A DNA stretch of 7,217 nt, from NCBI GenBank assembly GCA_946543025.1, contig CAMNLN010000182.1, positions 1-7,217 of the forward strand. Reading direction: 5' to 3'. Made by a program: the position numbers and the translations under genes. The notes beneath the pieces were generated by a model, which made no database searches, had not been told where the DNA came from, and saw only the letters and a list, made by a program, of their open reading frames with translations. This DNA is from an uncultured Verrucomicrobiota bacterium (GTDB taxonomy: Bacteria; Verrucomicrobiota; Kiritimatiellia; RFP12; UBA1067). This document shows positions 1-5,833 of the stretch, in pieces. Numbering within the stretch: the stretch's first letter is position 1; every line of letters starts with the position of its first letter.

Positions 1-135
1 CTCGCGGCGCTTCAGCTGATGGTCTACTACCGCTACCTGCCGACGACGCAGCTGACGGCGACGCAGGTCGAGGCCGATGTCGAGTCGCTTTCGAAGGACG
101 CCACCGGCGAGGTGGGGGTTTCGATCGACATCTAG
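1..135 (+). CDS. 3' end of an unrecognised protein (partial)
   Basis: An open frame enters from the left edge in frame 1 and ends at TAG 133-135, giving 44 C-terminal residues. The visible part begins with a mildly hydrophobic, tyrosine-rich stretch (VYYRYLPTTQ), continues with an acidic helical-looking segment (QVEADVESLSKD), and finishes with alternating hydrophobic residues (GEVGVSIDI) that could be a final beta strand. I do not recognise the family. A strong hairpin begins 17 bases after the stop, where a terminator for this gene would be expected, which supports this being the true 3' end. The gene converges with the minus-strand operon ending at 215. The frame could be chance in GC-rich DNA, but stop plus terminator placement makes a real gene more likely. 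Confidence 0.55.
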   Translation, partial: LAALQLMVYYRYLPTTQLTATQVEADVESLSKDATGEVGVSIDI

Positions 136-152
136 CGCGAGGATATTCCTGA

Positions 153-189
153 AAAGCCACGAACGGGACTCGGTCCTGCTCGTGGCTTT
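153..189. terminator. Bidirectional intrinsic terminator between convergent genes
   Basis: The left arm AAAGCCACGA (153-162) and right arm TCGTGGCTTT (180-189) are perfect 10-bp complements. The 17 bases between them extend the stem: after one A/C mismatch, six more pairs form (one G-T wobble) around a TCG loop at 170-172. On the plus strand the hairpin is followed by GCTTTTTG, a five-T run. On the minus strand the arm itself ends in TTT and runs into TTTTCAGG. It lies between the plus-strand stop at 135 and the minus-strand stop at 215, so it can serve both converging transcripts. Confidence 0.85.
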
Positions 190-214
190 GCTTTTTGCGG
201 TGGTTGCGCGTTTT

Positions 215-2008
215 TTACAGATGCTCGCGCAGCTGCTTTTCGCTGTGGCAGTTGAGGCACTTGCCCGGATTCTTCTTGTGGTTGGGCGGGAGCTTGATCG
301 TTTCGTACCACGGTTTGGCTGGCTTCTTCGGCTTCGGGAAGCCGCGGAACAGGAATTCTTCAGCCGGGACGAGGTGTTTCCAGGCGAACGCCTGCTCGTA
401 CTCGTCGCAAGGCATCACGGGATGGCGGACAGTCTTGCCGTCGATTGTCGCCGAGGCGAATATCTTGATGGGCTGGATCTCCTTGCCGATTGTCCCGTTG
501 TAGGTAAAGAACGAGGAAACTTCGTCAACGCCTGAAGTGATGACGTTGTTTTGGGCGCGGATGTCCGGCGGTGCTTCGATTGTCACCTTGCCGTTGAAAC
601 CGTCTTTACGACGTACGCGAAAGCGCACCTTGACGCCCTGTCCGTTCACCATCGGAAGCGTCGAACGCGTCGAGTACACCTCGAAGTCCGGGCGCGGTCG
701 CCGCACGTCGAGCCACCAGACGTAGTTCTCGCCGCCATGACCTGTGCGGTCCGTAACCTCGGCGAGGTATTCGCCCGGCTCCTTGAAGTCGTAGAGGCCG
801 ATCGGATCGCACTCGCCCTGCGGAACGGTACCCGTGAACACGGTGTTCGTCACGTCGTCCCAATAGCCGAGGACTGGGCCGCCGGTTGCCTTGCGGAGCG
901 TCAAGACCGGATCAAGGGGCGAGCCCTTGCGGCGTGCCGTCACTTCCAGAACGCGCGGGCCGGGGGCATCGACGATGAACGTGCGGGTAGAAACCAGGCC
1001 TGGCTTCGCCACTACGCCGTCGGCAACGCGCTTCGGCTGCTTTTCTTCCAAGCTTATCGCGACTGAATAGACGAAGTCAGCGCGTCCGCGGTAGAGAAGG
1101 TCGTGGATCTCAAGCCAGTAGATGCCTTCCTTCGGTGCCGCGTACACGAGGATCGGATCCGGGCGGAAACGCTCCGCGTCGTCGGCGACGGCCACGATGC
1201 CTCCCTTGTCGTCCTTGAGGGTGAGGATCGGATTGAAGAATCCCGGCACCGCGTCGCCGATGTAGGGCTGGAGCTCGCGGGCGGTCACTTTCATCGCATA
1301 GCGCTTGCCTGCCGCGAGGCGGAGACGAAAGACGTCCGTCGAGCCGGGCAATATCTGTCCGTCAAGGACGGCATCGCTTGTACGGACGTCGGCAAGGGCG
1401 GTCTCGGGTTGCTTTCGGTGAGGCGGGATGTAGAGCGGTTCTTCTGCATGCTTGGCGGCAGTGATCTCGAATGGACGCGGCGCGGAGATGCCACCCCCGC
1501 CGTAGCCGACGAGCGACCGCCAGCCGGGCTGCGCGTCGGCGTCCGCCGCCACCGTTACCAGTACCATCTGGCGAAGGGAAGGGGTGGCCTGCAACGCGTT
1601 TTTGGGCGTGTAGAGGTCGTGTTCGACGAGGGCAAGTTGTCCAACGTCGAGTGTGTCGAGGGCGCTCCACCAGGGATTGATCCGCCATTCGTCCAGATGA
1701 GAATCGTTCGGGAGCTGCGGTTCGGTACGATTCCCGGCCGCGATGCCGTCGAGCCACTTGACGAGGTGTCGCCGCTGTTGCCACACCGGCGGAGGGAATC
1801 CAGGCACCCTGTCGATCTTCAGCACGCGGATTCCTCTTTTGGTGAAATGGAAGTTCTGGACGCCGTTCAGGGCCTGTCCCCCGATGACGAGCCGGTTGGT
1901 CGTGCCCGCCTGCATGCTGGAGGGGTAGATGTATCCGACATAGGGATCTGCCGAGCAGGCGAGCGGGAATCCCGCCAAAAAAAACAGGCCATAAAGAGAT
2001 CGTTTCAT
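215..2008 (-). CDS. Secreted PPC-domain protein with C-terminal CXXCH haem motif
   Basis: This 597-residue protein starts with a signal peptide (MKRSLYGLFFLAGFPLACSA); type I cleavage after A20 is likely. A lipoprotein reading at C18 is possible, but the preceding FPLA is a poor lipobox. Residues about 23-66 (YPSSMQAGTTNRLVIGGQ) resemble the TIG-like beta domain that opens planctomycete PPC proteins. Two PPC-like beta domains follow, at about 214-318 (DVFRLRLAAGKRY, GIYWLEI) and 335-435 (LDPVLTLRK, PGEYLAEVTDR). Another beta-rich region covers about 440-530. The proline/lysine-rich tail carries a single CLNCH (584-588), a c-type haem attachment motif, 9 residues from the end. The start is supported by AAGGAG (2018-2023) nine bases upstream. 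It is the last gene of a three-gene operon, 40 bp after the DUF1501 stop. Probable role: an envelope binding or scaffold subunit carrying one haem. Enzymatic activity is not evident. Confidence 0.85.
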   Translation of the reverse strand: MKRSLYGLFFLAGFPLACSADPYVGYIYPSSMQAGTTNRLVIGGQALNGVQNFHFTKRGIRVLKIDRVPGFPPPVWQQRRHLVKWLDGIAAGNRTEPQLPNDSHLDEWRINPWWSALDTLDVGQLALVEHDLYTPKNALQATPSLRQMVLVTVAADADAQPGWRSLVGYGGGGISAPRPFEITAAKHAEEPLYIPPHRKQPETALADVRTSDAVLDGQILPGSTDVFRLRLAAGKRYAMKVTARELQPYIGDAVPGFFNPILTLKDDKGGIVAVADDAERFRPDPILVYAAPKEGIYWLEIHDLLYRGRADFVYSVAISLEEKQPKRVADGVVAKPGLVSTRTFIVDAPGPRVLEVTARRKGSPLDPVLTLRKATGGPVLGYWDDVTNTVFTGTVPQGECDPIGLYDFKEPGEYLAEVTDRTGHGGENYVWWLDVRRPRPDFEVYSTRSTLPMVNGQGVKVRFRVRRKDGFNGKVTIEAPPDIRAQNNVITSGVDEVSSFFTYNGTIGKEIQPIKIFASATIDGKTVRHPVMPCDEYEQAFAWKHLVPAEEFLFRGFPKPKKPAKPWYETIKLPPNHKKNPGKCLNCHSEKQLREHL

Positions 2009-2048
2009 CAGCCACCTCTCCTTCGTTAATGAAATATGCGTGAGCGCA

Positions 2049-3260
2049 TCAGGCGCTTTCCGTGTAAAGTTCGCGGAGACGTCCTTCCGAAGACTGCGGC
2101 GGGAGGATCTTCATTTTCTTGCCCTGCGAGTTGGGGAGCGGTCCATCGGGGTCGATGCCGCAACAGGCGTAGATGCTGCCAAGGAAGTCTTGGGGGGAGA
2201 CGGGGCGGGAGACGGGCTTGCTGGCCGTCTCGTCGGACACGCCGACGACCTGCCCGCCCTTGAATCCGCCACCGGCGACCATCGCGGAAAAGCAGCGCGC
2301 GTAGTGTCCGCGCCCGCCGTTCCACGGAGCTTCCCAGCCGACGCGCGGCGTACGTCCGAACTCGCCGGACATCCATACTACGGTCGAATCGAGGAGTCCT
2401 TTCGACTTCATGTCCTTGAGGAATGTTGCGATGGCGAGATCCGTGTCGAGACTTTTACGCCTCATCGTCTCGAAGTGGCGCTTGTGCGAATCCCAACCTG
2501 GGACGTTCACCGTGATGTACGGGACCCCGTACTCGACGAGACGGCGGGCCACAAGAAGCGTCTGACCGATGTCGGTACGCCCGTAGCTGTCTCGGATTTC
2601 CTTGGTTTCGAGCGAAAGATCGAACACTTTTGCGGCGTCTCCCTCGGCGATACGGCGCGCCTCCTTGCCGGCGAAGTCGAACGCCGTTGCCAATGCCGCG
2701 TTATCGCTCTTTTCCGCAGGCTTCCAACCGTCAAGGGCGGCAAGAAGATCAAAGCGAGCCTTTGACGCTTCGGGCGTGATACCTTCAGGCGGCACGATGC
2801 CGTCTACGGAGAAACGCGACGAGTTCGGGCGTCCGCCGGTCACGAGCGGAGCAGCGGTCGTGCCGAGAAATCCAACTTCGCTAAAACGTCCCTTTTCGCG
2901 GGTGAGGATGACATAGGGGGGCAGATCGCCCTTGTACTCCTTGCGCTTCACCTGGGAAATCACGGCACCGATAGCGGGGCATACCTCTCCACCTCCGGGC
3001 ATGCGACCGGTCTGCATGAGGTAGCAAGCCGTCTCATGCCCGAACTCGGTGTGGGTCATGGTACGGATAACGGAAAAAAGGTCGGCGCATTTGGCCATTT
3101 CTGGCCACCATTCGTGAAGTTCCATGCCCGGCACGTTGGTGGGGATGGCCTTCAGGCCTCCGTTGAAATCACGATCTGCCTTCGGCTTGGGGTCGAACAT
3201 CTCAAGTTGGCTAGGGCCGCCCCACTGCCAGATTTCCACAACGCTCTTGGCTGGTTTCAT
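2049..3260 (-). CDS. DUF1501 family protein (alkaline phosphatase-like fold), no signal peptide
   Basis: This 403-residue protein matches DUF1501 over nearly its whole length. Visible motifs are WGGPSQLEMFDPKP (12-26), the MTHTEFGHETACYLMQTGR region (68-86), LLVARRLVEYGVPYITV (235-251), WDSH (256-259), the hallmark VVWMSGEFGRTPR (294-306), GRGHY (316-320, where relatives usually read GRDHW or similar), and the final PVSPQDFLGSIYACCGID (353-370). DUF1501 belongs to the alkaline phosphatase/sulfatase-like fold, but the substrate is unknown. Relatives commonly start with a Tat signal. Here the protein starts directly at the first core strand (MKPAKSVVEIWQWGG). GAGGG (3268-3272) lies seven bases before the ATG. 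The preceding gene's TAA is in the same frame, 15 bp upstream, so the frame cannot extend to a signal peptide. It is the middle gene of the operon, and translational coupling to the upstream gene is likely. Confidence 0.92.
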   Translation of the reverse strand: MKPAKSVVEIWQWGGPSQLEMFDPKPKADRDFNGGLKAIPTNVPGMELHEWWPEMAKCADLFSVIRTMTHTEFGHETACYLMQTGRMPGGGEVCPAIGAVISQVKRKEYKGDLPPYVILTREKGRFSEVGFLGTTAAPLVTGGRPNSSRFSVDGIVPPEGITPEASKARFDLLAALDGWKPAEKSDNAALATAFDFAGKEARRIAEGDAAKVFDLSLETKEIRDSYGRTDIGQTLLVARRLVEYGVPYITVNVPGWDSHKRHFETMRRKSLDTDLAIATFLKDMKSKGLLDSTVVWMSGEFGRTPRVGWEAPWNGGRGHYARCFSAMVAGGGFKGGQVVGVSDETASKPVSRPVSPQDFLGSIYACCGIDPDGPLPNSQGKKMKILPPQSSEGRLRELYTESA

Positions 3261-3275
3261 GGATTGACCCTCGGC

Positions 3276-4688
3276 TTAGATCCTAAAGATGAATTCCTTG
3301 GTGTTGATGAGGCACCAGGCGACGTCGCGCAGCAAGTCAAAAGGGCGCACGTTGCGTTTTTTTCCACCGCCGCGCTTCTGCCAGATGCCTAGGATCAACT
3401 GGCGTTCCTGCGGCGTTGGCTCGCGGGCGAGCATGCGCCAGTAAATGTCGTCAACCCGCTTCGGGAACGGCAACTGGTAGATCGGGTTGGGCGTCCCGTC
3501 CGGCAGTTTGCCGGGCGGCCCTGCGATCTGGCCCATCTGCCGATGTACCGTTGCGGAGTTGAAGAGATACAGGCGCTGCTTGGCCGTCACGTCGCTGCCG
3601 CGTTCGTCTTGCAGGCCCTTGTCGCGGGCCGGACGGCCGAAGAGTGTGAGAAATCCGCTGGTGATGGAGCCGTCCTCTACGCAGACGGTCGCGCGCTTCG
3701 GCGGCAGGAACGTAAATGGTTCCGGGGCGGGAGATTGATAGTCGCGCGAGCTGCCGCTCAAGGCGCAGATCGCGTCGTCCAACACTTCGGCGTCCAGCTT
3801 GCGGGCGGGGAAGCCTCCCGTCACAGAGCCGCGCGCGTATTCCGGAGAAAGCACGATTTCCCGCAGCATGTTTTTGAGGCGCATCTCGCCGGGCGCCTTT
3901 GCGGCTCCAGCCTTTGGTCCGAATATCCACCGGCGTACGGTGCGGGAGAAGGCTGCGGCCACCTCTGCGCGCTTTTTCGCGAAGAGAAGATCGCAGAGTT
4001 CGCCGCGGCGGTCGGTTCCCTCCACGAAAACGATCTCCTCCTTCCACTCGCGCGTGTCTTTGATCTTGACGTTGCCGAGGTAGGCGGCCAGCTCCGCCTT
4101 GAGGGCCGGCTTGAGCTTGATGGGCGGGATGCCGAGAAACGTCTGCGCGACGGCTTCGGCCCAGCCGTCGGGCGTACGCATGTCGGTGGCACGAAAGAAA
4201 TTGGCCTCAGCGTCGCGGAAGTCGCTGCCTTGGGCGGTGAGGAGGGTCCGTCCGAAGGCATCCCACGGTTCATTTTGCTCCACGAAAGCGCGGATGCGGG
4301 CGTGGTAGACATACACGGCGTTGGGCCAAAGGTTGATGGGAAATTCGCTTTTTACGCGAAGAATGTCGCAGAAGCGCATCGCCCAGTAGTTGGCGAAGTC
4401 TTGAGAGGCGAGAAGTTTGTCTGCCAGAACTTGGCGCTTTTTCGGATCGGCAGAATAGACATACGCCTGCGCCTCGTCCCGGGTGGGGATTCGCCCCGCC
4501 AGATCCAGATAAAGGCGGCGCGCCATCACGGAATCGGTCGCCGACCCGTCAGGCTTCTCCCATGCGGACGCTTGCGGCGGCCGATTCGGCTTCCCGCCTT
4601 TGTTCGGGGCGCCGAAAAGATTCTTCGGCCAGACGGCCCATGCCGTCGCGCCGCCGAAGAATGCTCTTCTTGTCAGGTTCATGTCCAT
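3276..4688 (-). CDS. Compact DUF1549/DUF1553 (PSCyt2/PSD1-type) protein with Tat signal
   Basis: This 470-residue protein opens with a Tat-like signal (TRRAFFGG, residues 6-13, a short hydrophobic stretch, possible cleavage after LFGA 24-27). The DUF1549 signature is at about 55-112: MARRLYLDLAGRIPTRDEAQ, then KRQVLADKLLASQDFANYWAMRF. Continuation through FLGIP (184-188) places the point where PSCyt2 domains normally carry CXXCH, but no CXXCH occurs anywhere in this protein. DUF1553 elements are RRWIFG (252-257), RKLDAEVLDDAICALSG (296-312), FLTLFGRPARDKGLQDER (346-363), LYLFNSATV (373-381) and RMLAREPTPQER (418-429). It is much shorter than the usual PSCyt1-PSCyt2-PSD1 proteins. The ATG at 4688 has TGAGGAG (4697-4703) eight bases upstream, favouring it over the ATG at 4682. 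It is the first gene of the operon. Function is unknown; it probably acts in the periplasm with the DUF1501 partner. Confidence 0.88.
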   Translation of the reverse strand: MDMNLTRRAFFGGATAWAVWPKNLFGAPNKGGKPNRPPQASAWEKPDGSATDSVMARRLYLDLAGRIPTRDEAQAYVYSADPKKRQVLADKLLASQDFANYWAMRFCDILRVKSEFPINLWPNAVYVYHARIRAFVEQNEPWDAFGRTLLTAQGSDFRDAEANFFRATDMRTPDGWAEAVAQTFLGIPPIKLKPALKAELAAYLGNVKIKDTREWKEEIVFVEGTDRRGELCDLLFAKKRAEVAAAFSRTVRRWIFGPKAGAAKAPGEMRLKNMLREIVLSPEYARGSVTGGFPARKLDAEVLDDAICALSGSSRDYQSPAPEPFTFLPPKRATVCVEDGSITSGFLTLFGRPARDKGLQDERGSDVTAKQRLYLFNSATVHRQMGQIAGPPGKLPDGTPNPIYQLPFPKRVDDIYWRMLAREPTPQERQLILGIWQKRGGGKKRNVRPFDLLRDVAWCLINTKEFIFRI

Positions 4689-4751
4689 GGAATCGTCTCC
4701 TCAGAGATTCGCTCTAAGCATGAGTATGCGAGGCGATCGAAAAATCCACAG

Positions 4752-4772
4752 TCTTTTTGAAAATTCTTTTTG
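4752..4772 (+). repeat. Tandem TCTTTTTG direct repeat, 13-bp spacing
   Basis: TCTTTTTG occurs twice (4752-4759 and 4765-4772), separated by AAAAT, within the divergent promoter region. A further pyrimidine-rich run follows to 4798. The spacing is slightly over one helical turn, so the pair could be a direct-repeat operator or an A-tract bend. The sequence is low in complexity and chance is a serious alternative. Confidence 0.25.
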
Positions 4773-4822
4773 TCAGGCGAGTCTCTTTTCCTTTCTTTGG
4801 CGGAGCGGGCCGTCCGAAAATA

Positions 4823-4831
4823 TGCTAGAAT
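4823..4831 (+). promoter_or_regulatory. Extended -10 promoter of the GT2 gene
   Basis: TGC-TAGAAT (4823-4831) matches an extended -10 element (TGn-TATAAT with one mismatch). No recognisable -35 lies 16-18 bases upstream, as is tolerated for extended -10 promoters. Counting seven bases past the hexamer puts the predicted transcription start at A4838, which is the first base of the GT2 ATG. That would make the transcript leaderless. A start site a few bases away cannot be excluded from sequence alone. Confidence 0.5.
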
Positions 4832-4837
4832 ACATGC

Positions 4838-5833
4838 ATGGCTTCCGCAGAAGGACCGCTCGTTTCATTTTGCGTCATGTGCTGCAACCAGGAACGGTAT
4901 GTTGGCGAGGCGCTTGAAGGCGCGTTCGCCCAGACCTACCGCCCCTTGGAGATCGTCATCTCCGACGACGCCTCGACGGACCGTTCCTGGGAGATCATTA
5001 CGGAGGCCGTGGCGGAGTATCGCCGTCGACCAGACGCGGTCGAGGTCGTGTTGAACAGAAACATGTCACGGCGATGCGTCCTTGGCAATTGGATGACGCT
5101 CTGCTCTCTAGCGAAAGGACGGTTGCTTGTCAAGGCGGACGGCGACGATGTGTCGCTTCCCGAACGTGTGACGCGGGTTGTTGCCGCTTGGCAGGCGAAT
5201 GGCCGTCGCGCGACGGTCATCTCCAACGGCGGCATGATGATCGGTCCGCGTGGACAGCGGATGGGGCGCATGTGGCAGGTAAACGCCACGTGGGTAGCCG
5301 GTTCGGTGATGACGTTCGACCGCGCCACCTTTGACATGTTCGGCGACGTGAAACATCCAGAGATACTGGATGACGAGTTGTTTGCCCGGCGGGCGTTGAT
5401 GCTAGGCCCTGAGCTCGTTTTGCCCGACCGTCTTGTCAAGTATCGTCTAGGCACCGGGCGCTCCAATTCGCTCTGGCGCGTCAGGCGCCCGTTGTGCAAG
5501 GCGCGCAAGGAGTTGCTTGTGGCGCTGGAACAGTCGCGCGAAGACCTTGAAGTCATCAAAGGTCGGATATCGGAAAAAGACTATGTCGCTTGGCTGTCGC
5601 GACTGGATGCGGATCGCGCGCGTGCCGAGGCCGAAGTGATGTTGATGGACGGTCGGACGTTTGCCGTTCGACGTGCAGGTTGCCGAAGGCTCCGGCGGGT
5701 ACCGCTGTTCAGCGTGAGGAAGTTCCTTCGATGTGCGTTTTTGTTGCCTCGTCCGTTGGGTGACGGACTCCTGTTCTGCTACGCGGTCGTCCGCTACGCA
5801 GTACGCCGCTTGAAAGGAGTGCTGGGACGATGA
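4838..5833 (+). CDS. GT2 family glycosyltransferase
   Basis: This 331-residue protein has a GT-A family 2 glycosyltransferase domain over about residues 7-215. The N-terminal strand and helix (PLVSFCVMCCNQERYVGEAL) lead into the nucleotide-binding SDDAS (42-46). The metal-binding DxD region is DGDD (101-104). LDDELFARR (177-185) is the probable catalytic-base region, and YRLGTGRSNS (202-211) is typical of the domain's end. The C-terminal part is a charged helical stretch (about 215-275) and then a hydrophobic, basic tail (about 288-328) that could sit on the membrane. It transfers a sugar from a nucleotide donor, probably to a surface glycan; donor and acceptor are not predictable. The start is fixed: an in-frame TAG lies at 4826-4828 and no later start precedes the domain. 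No Shine-Dalgarno is visible. Its stop overlaps the next gene's start by ATGA. Confidence 0.9.
   Translation: MASAEGPLVSFCVMCCNQERYVGEALEGAFAQTYRPLEIVISDDASTDRSWEIITEAVAEYRRRPDAVEVVLNRNMSRRCVLGNWMTLCSLAKGRLLVKADGDDVSLPERVTRVVAAWQANGRRATVISNGGMMIGPRGQRMGRMWQVNATWVAGSVMTFDRATFDMFGDVKHPEILDDELFARRALMLGPELVLPDRLVKYRLGTGRSNSLWRVRRPLCKARKELLVALEQSREDLEVIKGRISEKDYVAWLSRLDADRARAEAEVMLMDGRTFAVRRAGCRRLRRVPLFSVRKFLRCAFLLPRPLGDGLLFCYAVVRYAVRRLKGVLGR

Larger units (their letters stand above)
4689..4837. promoter_or_regulatory. Divergent intergenic region between the DUF operon and the GT2 gene
   Basis: These 149 bp separate two divergent start codons and must hold both promoters. The part at 4739-4798 is much richer in A and T than its surroundings. 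For the minus-strand operon, CATACT (complement of 4723-4728) is a possible -10 box that would give a leader of about 28 nt, but no convincing -35 lies 16-18 bases upstream. A short palindrome GCAT-GAGT-ATGC (4718-4729) covers that candidate. The plus-strand -10 is listed separately. No gene or RNA is seen here. Confidence 0.5.

Noticed and set aside
1103..2029. 308-codon plus-strand open frame antisense to the PPC protein gene
   Set aside because: Its composition is shadow-like, with no domain, and it is opposite a protein with a signal peptide, PPC domains and a good ribosome binding site.
2036..2049. Small hairpin ATGCG-TGAG-CGCAT between the DUF1501 and PPC genes
   Set aside because: The stem is only 5 bp with no T-run, and it overlaps the DUF1501 stop. 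It is too weak to call a terminator or processing site.
2040..2765. 241-codon plus-strand open frame antisense to DUF1501
   Set aside because: It shows no family features and is explained by the codon bias of the DUF1501 gene on the other strand.
3357..3363. A7 run (coding strand) in the phase of a -1 frameshift heptamer near the end of the DUF1553 gene
   Set aside because: A -1 shift would hit a stop seven codons later and only trim the C-terminus. There is no evident stimulator structure or extended product.
3543..4760. 405-codon plus-strand open frame antisense to the DUF1549/DUF1553 gene
   Set aside because: It has no recognisable motif and no ribosome binding site, and it lies opposite a gene with clear family signatures. 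Long antisense frames are expected in GC-rich DNA.
4834..4839. ATGCAT palindrome with an earlier ATG at 4834 near the GT2 start
   Set aside because: The ATG at 4834 is out of frame with the GT2 protein. The palindrome is six bases and is expected by chance.
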